A DNA stretch of 64,000 nt from Adiantum capillus-veneris (lineage: Eukaryota > Streptophyta > Polypodiopsida > Polypodiales > Pteridaceae). This document shows positions 23,201-31,486 of the stretch, piece after piece (positions within the stretch are counted from its first letter, which is position 1; each line of letters opens with the position of its first letter). A program made the translations under genes and the position numbers. The notes beneath the pieces were generated by a model. That model did no database searches and was not told the DNA's origin. It was given only the letters and a program-made list of their open reading frames with translations. The stretch spans positions 90,837,842 to 90,901,841 of the forward strand of contig CM043953.1 in the NCBI GenBank assembly GCA_014529385.2, in the 5' to 3' direction.

Positions 23201-24239
23201 AGGCTACAAACGTAGTGAGTTCGATCACTGTCTATATACAAAGAAGGCTAAGGATGGCAGTTGGCTGATCCTTATTTTGTATGTGGATGACATGTTGATT
23301 GCTGGCAAACACTTGGAAGAAATTTCAGCTTTGAAGTCAAAGATGGCAAAATCGTTTGACATGAAAGACATGGGTGAGGCAAGTCATATACTTGGTATGC
23401 GCATTGAGAGAGACAGATCAAAGAAGTTGATTTGGTTATCTCAAACAGAGTATATTGACAAGGTTTTGCAACGTTTCAATATGGAGAAGGGAAAGGCATT
23501 GAGTGTTCCATTGCCACCATATGTGAAACTTAGCAAACAAGATTGTCCTGTGTCTGAGGAAGAAAAGGCTGAAATGGATAAGATTCCATATGCGTCTGCA
23601 GTGGGTAGTTTGATGTATGCAATGATTGCTACACGTCCGGATATTGCATTTGCAGTGGGAGTGGTTAGCAGATATATGTCAAATCCCGGCAAGAAACATT
23701 GGGAGGCAGTGAAAGGTATCATGAGATACTTAAAACATACAAAGAGTATGCGCATATGCTATGGTAGTCAGGATTTGAGTGTCAGAGGATTCACTGACTC
23801 AGATTATGCAGGAGACTTGGATAAGAGGAGATCTACATCAGGCTATGTCTTTACATTGGCTGGAGGTGCCATATCATGGCGATCTCGATTACAAGATTGT
23901 GTTACGCAATCTACTACAGAAGCTGAGTATGTTGCAGCAAATGAGGCATGCAAAGAAGCTATTTGGCTTGGTAGATTGGTTGCAGACTTGGGAATCAATG
24001 CAGATATGCCAGAGTTATATTGTGATAGTCAAAGTGCTATACAATTGGCAAAGAATCCAGTGTTCCATTCGAAGACTAAGCATATTGATGTGAAGTATCA
24101 CTTCATTAGGGAAGTACTTGAAGACAAGCAGATACAACTGCTGAAGATCCACACCAAGGACAATCCTGCTGATCTACTCACAAAGGGACTTCCAGGAGAG
24201 GGCTTTGTGCATTGTCGTGAGTTATTGGGCATTGGATAG
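20265..24239 (+). CDS. Copia gag-pol polyprotein, intact (1324 aa)
   Basis: One continuous frame encodes the whole retrotransposon polyprotein. Gag (about 1-230) starts MADMASSHSETLYNIKKLDG, with the LDGTNFPFWK motif typical of copia Gag. Next come the zinc knuckle CYHCGKKGHMKRDC (about 239-252) and the protease active site WIIDSGASLHVSP (about 319-331). The integrase HHCC region starts near SLWHRRLGHMSKRG (about 447) and its catalytic core has D in DLCGPM (about 511), D in RTDNGGEYVS (about 574) and E in QNGVAERMNRT (about 610). RT has MDVKTAFLHGDL (about 919) and YVDDMLI (about 1006). RNase H has FTDSDYAGDLDKRRSTSGY (about 1174), TEAEYVAA, and the closing ADLLTKGLP. All catalytic residues I can check are present and the length is normal for a plant copia element. 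The first Met at 20265 fits Gag alignments. The product would form virus-like particles in the cytoplasm and integrate element DNA in the nucleus. Confidence 0.97.
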   Translation: MADMASSHSETLYNIKKLDGTNFPFWKKQIWQVLVQKKQVKPLKLKGERPEFMAEDEWEELDELACSTIMLTLAENVYFNVAEETTAYGVWQKLCDMYEKQSAASQIYWLKKLVDLKMKEGTAMSNHLNEFHSIFSQLTAQEIVFPDSVKAMFLLITLPDSWDTFRTALSNSVVPEGLTSANVEGSLLTEEVNRKNIDKGKGNSALVVRGRQQFKEKKGKKAQNRSKSRDSKSKDDIECYHCGKKGHMKRDCTKWKQEKGKTKSSEQDEKKSSVKIEEVNVTGSGSDSDSGIAAGDIFLTSNLDSVFLTAEDGHAMSDWIIDSGASLHVSPHKEWFTSYVATKDYVRLGNEQVCDILGVGDVQLKFQNGSSLWLKNVRHVPAIRKSLISTGKLDDAGYVTVFGNSAWKISKGSMTVAHGSKSGTLYTLHVSEVKNHVINVIEQPSVSLWHRRLGHMSKRGMEILSHYGYLPGFSFQDFEFCEHCVYGKQTQEPHRSKRNHRDERLALVHSDLCGPMPSLSLGGAAYFCTFIDDYSRKVWVYFLKHKDEVLKVFKTFLQLVENQSGQKLKCLRTDNGGEYVSKAFQDFCQEKGIKRELTAPYNPSQNGVAERMNRTIQEKVRSMLSNAELPDGFWAEAVATAVHLINRSPSRVLDKSAVAEMLWTGKAPSYKHLRVFGCEAYSHIPKEFRNKLEPKSKKCIFLGYGESGEMGYRLWDPESRKLIRSNDVHFNEAKFHAKPEKTEEIRRVVFREDGPSASTSRQHGQAQEQPIVAREAESVVVRRSERVSKPPDRYVPSLNYVMLTDCGEPSCYKEALQVVDSKKWQLAMQSEMTALHKNQTWKLVKLPQGKKALPCKWVYRYKITAHDSQPKYKARLVAKGFKQEQGIDFDEVFSPVVKMTTLRCFLALVAILDLVLHQMDVKTAFLHGDLDVEIYMQQPEGFVEKGMEHLVCQLLKSLYGLKQSPRAWYHKFHQFMLSQGYKRSEFDHCLYTKKAKDGSWLILILYVDDMLIAGKHLEEISALKSKMAKSFDMKDMGEASHILGMRIERDRSKKLIWLSQTEYIDKVLQRFNMEKGKALSVPLPPYVKLSKQDCPVSEEEKAEMDKIPYASAVGSLMYAMIATRPDIAFAVGVVSRYMSNPGKKHWEAVKGIMRYLKHTKSMRICYGSQDLSVRGFTDSDYAGDLDKRRSTSGYVFTLAGGAISWRSRLQDCVTQSTTEAEYVAANEACKEAIWLGRLVADLGINADMPELYCDSQSAIQLAKNPVFHSKTKHIDVKYHFIREVLEDKQIQLLKIHTKDNPADLLTKGLPGEGFVHCRELLGIG

Positions 24240-24310
24240 ATGGCAGCCATGTAAATCTTTGTACATTTATGTTCATAGATTTACAGTTACTTAAAGTGCC
24301 ACATTGGACT

Positions 24311-24323
24311 TTAAGTGGGAGGT
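24311..24323 (+). other. Polypurine tract of the copia element
   Basis: ttaagtgggaggt directly before the 3' LTR; the purine core gtgggagg would prime plus-strand DNA synthesis. Confidence 0.8.
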
Positions 24324-24544
24324 TGTTGGGATTAAAGCCCAAGTGGCCTCTTATGCGGATATGGCCGGCCGCCCACCTAACTCACTTACCTCTAACTCTT
24401 TGTATATACTAACATATTCTTTGTGAATACTAAGGATTTGGGAGATAACCCTTCTAACAGATCTCTGCGTACTGTGTACTGTGTAAGCTCACTGTGTGTG
24501 TGTGTGAGAGAGAGAGTCGACCCACGCTCCGCTCCGCGACTTCA
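24324..24544 (+). repeat. 3' LTR of the copia element
   Basis: 221 bp, starting TGTTGGGATTAAAG and ending CGACTTCA, followed by the target duplication TTCAT. It differs from the 5' LTR at two positions. Confidence 0.97.
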
Positions 24545-24549
24545 TTCAT

Positions 24550-24646
24550 GACCAAATTCTAGGGGTGCTGTGGAAATTTTTGAAATTTGGGGGGTATTTT
24601 GGGATGCCGTGAGGGCTTTGGCAAAAAAATGGGGAAATTGCATGTG

Positions 24647-24689
<43 letters not shown>

Positions 24690-25379
24690 GGGCAACATTG
24701 CCGTGTGTCAATACAAAGGTAAGTAGAGACGGGGAGGATTTTTTTGGTCGTCTCGATCCTGTTAGCATTGCAGTTGGCCTGGCGACACTGCTTTGTGGAG
24801 GGGGACACAGACAATCGCAACCGCTCTACATGAGGCAGATACGGCATGTGTACGTGGGGCACATAGAGGGCCCAACACAATGAATTATATATATGCTCAT
24901 CTTTGGGGGCGAGACAAGAGCTAGGGAAAGACAATGGAGATACCTTGTGCATGGGAGGTGCAAGAGACAAGCCGATGGAGTGGAAAACGAGGCAGGGGGG
25001 CAGATCTCAGTGGTAGCATGAACTATTTGGCGAGCATTTGATAGCTTGGACGCAACAGTGAGCACAATAGCAAGGGTTGCAGGGGCATATGTATGATGAC
25101 GATGGGTGATGAGCAATGAACGAGAACGTTCCAACTTGCTACACGACAGATGGGGGGAGCGAGCAGGGTAGAGAAGGCGGACACGAGATTTACACGTAGG
25201 AACGCACAAAAATAGAAAAAGCTTCACATTGAGGGAAGTGCGAGTAAGAATCTCGCCACCTAATTAATTAATAGATGTACAATAGACCCAATATATACGT
25301 GGGTTGCATTTAAGATAGAATGGAATAAAAGATATATCTCAATTGGGTTATGATCCTATTCTCATCTTTTAAGATCTTA
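24550..25379. other. Intergenic with a (GA)n tract
   Basis: Contains (ga)n at 24649-24682. Minus-strand open frames of up to 142 codons here have no recognisable domain and partly read through the (ga)n tract, so I do not call a gene. Confidence 0.5.
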
Positions 25380-26440
25380 AGTGGCTAAGAATTGTGTGTA
25401 TGGTAAGCATGCTAAATAAACCTTGAGAAGTTAGATCATTGAGAAGTTAGATCATGTGATGATTTAGAGATCTTTGTGGGCCTATTTCTACCTTATCACT
25501 ACGTGGTGTTGCATGTTCATAGATGATGCAGCTTGCAAGGTGTAGGCATATCCATTAGAGCATAAATATGACATGCACTTTGTATCACTTAGAAATTGGA
25601 ATTTAGTGATCGTACAAAAAGTGGAATGGAAATGATCAAGCTATCTATACAAAAAGTTAATGTTTATGAAACTCATGAGCCATGCAAGGTACCCATACAT
25701 GATTTCACACATGATAAAATGGAAAAAGCTTTCTGCAATGGGCACTTGTAAGTAGAGAGTTTTAAAGGAGAAATTTTATACATGTAGCTAGAGATAATGG
25801 TCCTCATATGCTTTCCCAAAACAAAGTTGATAAGAGAATGAATCAGTGTTAGAAAAAAGCCGGGGTACAATGTATTAACCGGCTAAAATCTTAAAATCCC
25901 GATTAGATTTTGAACTTGCCTTGAAGAAAACCAGCAAAGTTACACAAATTTCATTGTAAATACCGGCAAAAGCTTCAAATTTTGACCAAAAAACCGATAG
26001 AATTTCAAGTTTGCTCTTATTTTCTTCTGTTAGGAAAAATGTATTTTTTTAACCCTATGAATCAAGCAGTTCAAGAAAAATTTTACATCTACCATGTTAT
26101 CTCATGCTACATTATTAGATGGATTTTGGGTTGAAGCTCTTAAGGCTGCAAATCATTTGATCCGCCAATCACCATATAAGACACTTGATGGTTGAATCCA
26201 AAGAACAAATAGAGCTTGTAAAAGCTATTATGCGATCATTTGAGAGTCTTTGGTTGCAAGGAATTTTATGATTTATTTAAGAAGCATAGAAAAAAGCTAG
26301 AGCCAAAGTCTACAAAGTGTATTCTCATTGGCTATGGAGAAATTGGTGAAATGGGTTATTACTTGCGGATCGACCATGGAAAACTTACCATACGACACAA
26401 GTGCAAAGAAGGGTGCTTTTTAAAATGGATAGATAGGCAT
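25380..26440 (+). pseudogene. Copia pol remnant (pre-integrase and integrase), interrupted by a MITE
   Basis: Plus-strand translation gives NCVYGKHAK near 25390 (end of the pre-integrase zinc region) and then broken integrase text. At 26150-26400 the integrase C-terminal part reads LRVFGCKEFYDLFKKHRKK and then KCILIGYGEIGEMGYYL, closely similar to the corresponding part of the intact copia element at 22280-22420. The frame has stops and shifts. The MITE at 25846-26056 splits it. It is an old relative of the intact element, not a copy of it. Confidence 0.8.
25846..26056 (+). mobile_element. hAT-type MITE, copy 2 (about 211 bp)
   Basis: Similar over its whole length to copies at 18369-18584 (inverted) and 36213-36428. 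Starts (CA)GTGTTAGAAAAAAGCC and ends TTTTTTTAACCCT. The 8-bp repeat atgaatca flanks it at 25838-25845 and 26057-26064. The CA of the left flank may belong to the element. It sits inside copia integrase coding sequence, so it inserted after that element. Confidence 0.85.
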
Positions 26441-26917
26441 TTAAGTTAATGGTAGACCCTTAATAATTTCCCACATAGATTTATACATAGAGGGGATGGG
26501 ATGTAAGTCTCACCTGAGGGGGGAGAGGAAAAGAGAGAGATTTGAAAAAAACACTAGAAGCAACATTGCTAGCACGATTTTTATAATTCTCACATTAAAT
26601 GGCCTGAAAGTAAGTTTTTGATATGAAAAAACTTAAACCCTTTTTATACAAATCACCTCAAATTTATATTTATATGTACTCACAACCGGCCGTGGAGAAT
26701 TACCTTATGAGTACTTCTTAAAAGTTTGTTCTCTCTTATGGTGGTAGATTTATTAGAGGCATAAATAAGGAGAATCCCATGGGGGTATGTTGACATAGAG
26801 TAATATTAAAAAACGCACAGGAAAGTTTTGATGGGCTACAAACTACAAACTTGGTCATGTTGTGTTTTCAAAAGAACTATACAAAACTTTACATATAAAA
26901 ATAGGATATACTAATTT
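26441..26917. other. Intergenic, no feature seen
   Basis: AT-rich; purine-rich patch at 26515-26540. No gene or repeat recognised. Its right end is the insertion point of the CACTA element. Confidence 0.5.
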
Positions 26918-26933
26918 CACTACAAGAGGTCAC
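26918..26933 (+). repeat. 5' terminal inverted repeat of the CACTA element
   Basis: CACTACAAGAGGTCAC. The first 10 bases are the canonical plant CACTA terminus bound by the element's transposase. The 3 bases before it (ttt) would be one half of the target duplication; the partner is not identified. Confidence 0.85.
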
Positions 26934-27326
26934 TTAAATTTCGGTGTCACTGACGGACGTCGGTATATGTATAAGTAAGTATGGAGGGAGATGCACTTCT
27001 AAAAAAATTTATTTTTAAATATTCGACGGTTGTTTCGATATGCATTTTTCAAGGCCTATTTTGATGCATTTTTTACATTTGTATGAATGCCTATTTCGAC
27101 GTCTGTATCGATGCTTGTATCGTTGTACCCTGAAAAAAACGAACCCACGGACTTTCACTGTGCATTTCTCTTCTTCTTGCACCTTTTTTTTTGCTCTCTT
27201 CCTCCTCACCTCTTACAGCTCTGGTGCAAAACAAGTTGTCGGAGGTGCTAATCTTGCTCGTGAACTACTCCATAGCACTAAGGTGAGATTATTTTTAAGT
27301 TTACTTGTAGGTTTAGGGTTTAACAT

Positions 27327-27327
27327 G

Positions 27328-27363
<36 letters not shown>
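27327..27363. repeat. (GT)n(GC)n tract
   Basis: A (tg)n run followed by five gc units, inside the 5' part of the CACTA element. Alternating purine-pyrimidine sequence of this kind can adopt Z-DNA. Confidence 0.95.
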
Positions 27364-27364
<1 letters not shown>

Positions 27365-27639
27365 TTTTTTGCAGGTTCGAGGACGTTTACAAGACCTTTT
27401 CTTGCTCAAATAGGTCGCATGTGAGTGCTTGAACTTTTAATGCATATTAAAATTATTTAAATTAATGGAGTATATTGATAAAAGAAAATTTCATGCTTTA
27501 AACTTTCGATGCTTTAAAAGAAATTATGGTTTGTGTTGTGAAATTTCGTTTTGAATTAGAAAAAATTTCGTTTTGGTTTATGAAAAAATCATATTTTGAA
27601 GAAACTTCGTTTTTAATTATGTCATTTTTAAAATTATGC

Positions 27640-27960
27640 TAATGATGAGGTTTAGCTTTTAGGTTTCGGTTAGGTTTAATTTAAGTTATATATTAGGTTA
27701 TTTAAGTTATATATTAGGTTATGATATATATAGGTTATATGTTAAGTTATACGTTAAGTCGCGTTAGGTTAGCTTAGCTTAACTTATAGGACGTTTATAA
27801 GTTAGGTTCTACGTTAAGTTTAAATTAAGTTATAGGTTAGCTGAATTATAAGTCAGGTTTAGGCAACAAGTTAGGTTATAGGTTAAGTTAGGTTAGGTTA
27901 TAGGTTGTATGTTAAAAGTTAGGTTATGTTATATGTTAAGTTAACTCATGTTTAGATTAT
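27640..27960. repeat. Degenerate TTAGGTTA-type array, first block
   Basis: Dense, irregular repetition of words such as ttaggtta, taagtta and ataggtta without a fixed period. It resumes between the units of the array at 28690-29490. Confidence 0.85.
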
Positions 27961-27999
27961 AGATGGACGTTGTGTTCGGACAGTTAGAACTTATGTACT

Positions 28000-28690
28000 T
28001 TTATGTTAATCTAAACACATATCGATGAAACATCCAAACACGATCATCTACCAGCGTCTAAACCATAATCCTCTAAACGTATCAGCAGACTGAAATGGCC
28101 AAGTGCTACAGTACTAATTGGATTTGGAGTGACCAAATTAGAAGTTGCCAAACCTAAGCGGATTTACATAGCCTACCCTAACGCTCCAAATATAATAATG
28201 TGTTAGCGGCCAAAATAAAAGTCGCTAATCTAGAAAGGCGATAACCCTTAGCATCTATCCCTAAGCAGACTAAATAGCCTAACGATATCCTAATATATTT
28301 TAGAGCGCTTTACCTTAGCGGATTTACGTAGTGTGTCCTAACGCATCGTCTGAACACGATGCGTCATCTATTAGCGGCCAAACCAGAATCCATAGAACCC
28401 TAAGCAGTTAGCCCTAAATAGATTGAAATGAAAAAATGCTACACTAATCCAATTTGGACCGGTCAAACCTAAAAAACTTTATATAGCGCACCCTAACATT
28501 CCAAAATACGGCCATCTATCAGCGGTTAAACCAACACTAGTCCTAAGATGTTAACCCTAGGTGGATAGCCCTAAGCGGATTGAAATGGCTAATTGCTATC
28601 TTAATCCAATCTGGAGCAGCTTAACCTAAGCGGTTTTACACACCATACCATAAGTTTTAACTGTCCAAATACAACGTTCATCTATTAGCG
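28000..28690. repeat. Diverged tandem repeat, about 150-170 bp period
   Basis: Recurring words are gcggattgaaatgg / gcagactgaaatgg / tagattgaaatg, ccaatttggac / ccaatctggag / ggatttggagt, cctaagcggatttaca and accctaacg, about four times in order. Strong divergence indicates an old array. Confidence 0.7.
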
Positions 28691-29490
28691 GCCAAACGAA
28701 GATGATTTGTGTACTTCTAAAAACGCAAACGGACTTCGATTAGGTTAGGTTATAAGTTAGGTTTAGGTTTAGGTTATAGGTTAGGTTAGGTTTAAGTTAG
28801 ATTATAGGTTAGGGTAGAGCTAGCGACAAATAGTTAAAAAAATGCAGACGAACTTTGAAGATGACTCGTGTACTTCAAAAAACACAAAAGGACTTCGGTT
28901 AGGTTAGCCTATAGGTTATAGATTATGTTAGGTTCTGTTAGGTTTAGGTTACAGGTTAGGTTATGTTAGTTTAAGTTAGGTTTAAATTATAGATTGGGTT
29001 AGATTATAGGTTAGGTTAGAGCCAACGACAAATAGTAGAAAAAACGCAAACGGACTTCGAAGATGACTCATATACTTCAAAAAACGCAAACGGACTTCGG
29101 TTAGGTTAGCCTGTAGGTTAGGTTTAGGTTATAGATTATGTTAGGTTAGGTTAGGTTTAGGTTATAGGTTAGGTAAGATTATAAGTTAGGTTAGAGCTAG
29201 CGGAAAATGAATAGTAGAAAAAACGCAAACAGACTTCGAAGATGACTCGTGTACTTCTAAACATGAAAACAGACTTCAATTAGGTTATGTTATAGGTTAG
29301 TTTACGTTAGTTTAGGTTAGGTTTAGGTTATAGGTTAGGCTAGATTATAAGTTAGGTTAGAGCTAGCGAAAAATAGTAGAAAAGCCGCAAACGGACTTCA
29401 AAAATGACTCGTGTACTTCAAAAAACACAAACGGACTTCGGTTAGGCTTTGTTATAGGTGAAGTTATAGTCTAGGTTTAATTTGGTTATA
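28690..29490. repeat. Tandem repeat with TTAGGTTA spacers, five units
   Basis: Units of about 165-200 bp each carry gatgactcgtgtacttc followed by aaaaaacgcaaacggacttc, then a ttaggtta-rich spacer and agctagcg-aaatagt. The gatga words occur near 28698, 28860, 29061, 29241 and 29405. Confidence 0.9.
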
Positions 29491-29965
29491 GGTAAGGTTA
29501 GGCGCACACAAACTTCAAAAACACTAATATATAATCATTGACCCTGTGGTCCTAATCTCCGTGCACCTGTAGACCGAGGTGTGCGGGTATCAGACGTGAG
29601 ATTGTTAAAGCTCGAGCAAGCAGCAAAACGGACTTCAAAAGTGCACACAGACTTCAAGAATCTTAATATATAGTCATTGACCAATAAAGAGGAGATTATT
29701 ACTTTGCGGTCCTAATCTCCGTGCACCTCTAGACCGAGGTGTGCGAGAATCGGGCCTGGCTAGAGAATGTGAGGTTGTTAGAGCTAGCATGAAATAGTTG
29801 AAAAAAACGCAATTGGACTTCCAAAGTGCACACAGACTTCAAGAACCTTAATATATAGTCATTGACCAATAAAAACAAGATTATTACCATGTTGTCCTAA
29901 TCTCCATGCACCTCTAGACCGAGGTGTGCGGGGATCAGTCCTGGCTAGAGAATGTGAGGTTGTCA
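29490..29965. repeat. Tandem repeat, three units of about 160-185 bp
   Basis: The word cctaatctcc with tgcacct-tagaccgaggtg recurs at 29551, 29711 and 29896. Each unit also has cacacagacttcaagaa with taatatatagtcattgacc. The last unit ends 75 bp before the transposase coding region. Confidence 0.9.
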
Positions 29966-30579
29966 TGTATTGTCATGTACTTCGTGTGTAGTTATAACAA
30001 CTAGAGTGTTTTGATTATTTGTTGCATCATTGGTAGATCAAGTATGGACGATAGGATGGCATGTCCTTGTGCGCATTGCAAGCATTAGATTTTTCGAAAA
30101 CAAAAAATTTGTGACGAACACGTACGCAATTACAGTCTCTTTCCGATTGAGCAACTACAAGACCTGTGTTATCAATCTCATGGTCTAGAGACTGAAGGCC
30201 AAACTCCGCAAGTAGATATTGCTCCAGCTTCATCCTAGAGAAGAGGATTTTCAAACGAGATTGAGTCCTCCCAACCAATACCTGATGTGGAATTTCAAGA
30301 AGTAGAAATGGAACAGATGTTGGACGCGTTCTTTGACATGGATCCCATCATTGAAAACATAGAAGACGACAACATTGAACGCAATATTGTGGATCAACCT
30401 CAGTCATCCCGTTCATATCGACGGCATGATAGCAATGATAAAGAGGGCAAGATGATGCAAAGTCTTGCACGCATACCGCTTTACAATGGTGCAAAAATCT
30501 AAGTTCTCCGTACTGCATTAATGCTTAATTTGCAATCTTTCTACGGTTGGTCTGACGCCTCAGTCACAAAGATTTTCAG

Positions 30580-30666
30580 GTAAATACATTGTATCCTAAG
30601 CATGATAAAGTGCAAATTACAGTTCAATAATGTGATCAAGGGGCTGACTTGTTCATATAATGACAG
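30580..30666 (+). other. Intron in the CACTA transposase
   Basis: gtaaatacatt ... ataatgacag. Removing these 87 bases joins KIF-R to LLNEQIVS in frame, matching the continuous TNP2 alignment. Confidence 0.75.
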
Positions 30667-31405
30667 GTTGCTCAATGAGCAAATCGTTTCATAAGGGAAT
30701 CACATGTCCCCTACCCGTCCAGCCGCTAAAAAGCTTCTTACTAATTTAGGCTTGGACTATCACAAAATACATGCATGTTCTAATGATTGTATACTTTTTT
30801 GCAATGAGTATATAAATTTGGAACAGTGTCCCAATTGTGGATGAAACAGGTATAGGGTAGACACACAAGGAAAATTTATCCCTGCAAAGGTCCTTTGACA
30901 CTTTCCAATCATTCCAAAAATAAAGAGCATGTTCAAGTGCAAGGCCATAGCCGCTTTGATGACATGGCACTCAAATACTAGATCAACAGATGATTTGATG
31001 TGAATACATGCTGACTCTTGTGCATGGAAGCATATAGAGGAAAGTTGGCCTACATTTAAGAACGAGCCTCGATGTATCTGCTTTGGTCTGGCAATGGACG
31101 GAGTAAACCCATTCAGATTACGGAGTTCGTCATGGAGCACGTGGCCTATTTGTCTGGTTAATTATAATCTTCCACGATGGCTCGCTATCAAGAAGGGCCA
31201 TCTGTTGTTGTCATTGATCATCCCAGGAAAGTACAAAGCAAAGAACATGGACATCTATCTTGCACCACTTATCAAAGAGCTCCAAATCTTGTGGACACGA
31301 ATCGATGTGGTTGATATGTCCCAACCAATCGAATAATGTAATGTACATGTGCAAGGCATTCTCATTGGACCATGCACGATTGGCCAGGCTTCGGTGAGTA
31401 CTCAG

Positions 31406-31486
31406 GTAAGTGCCTTTGAAACCCTCACACACATGTGATTCCTGACTATGCCAACGCTTTTATATTTTAATTTTGTGATGTTTCAG
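31406..31486 (+). other. Second intron in the CACTA transposase
   Basis: gtaagtgcctt ... gatgtttcag. Splicing joins HDWPGFGEYS to GLSYSGNHACPKC in frame, matching the usual F-G-YSGW---G--ACP-C motif. Confidence 0.8.

Larger units (their letters stand above)
18987..24544 (+). mobile_element. Intact Ty1/copia LTR retrotransposon (5558 bp)
   Basis: Complete element: LTRs 18987-19207 and 24324-24544 (221 bp each, TG...CA ends, only two differences), and a perfect 5-bp target duplication TTCAT at 18982-18986 and 24545-24549. A primer-binding site for initiator tRNA-Met, a single uninterrupted gag-pol frame, and a purine-rich tract before the 3' LTR complete it. The domain order protease, integrase, RT, RNase H is Ty1/copia. 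Two LTR differences in 221 bp mean a recent insertion, and nothing visible prevents it from being active. Confidence 0.97.

Noticed and set aside
24542-25227. Minus-strand frames of 133-142 codons
   Set aside because: Compositionally simple, partly over (GA)n, no motif and no continuation in neighbouring frames.
27640-29490. Telomeric or interstitial telomeric tract
   Set aside because: No run of TTTAGGG or TTAGGG units; the words are irregular and mixed with TTATAGG and TTAAGTT.
28690-29965. CRISPR array
   Set aside because: Eukaryotic context, repeat units of 160-200 bp, related rather than unique spacers, no cas genes.
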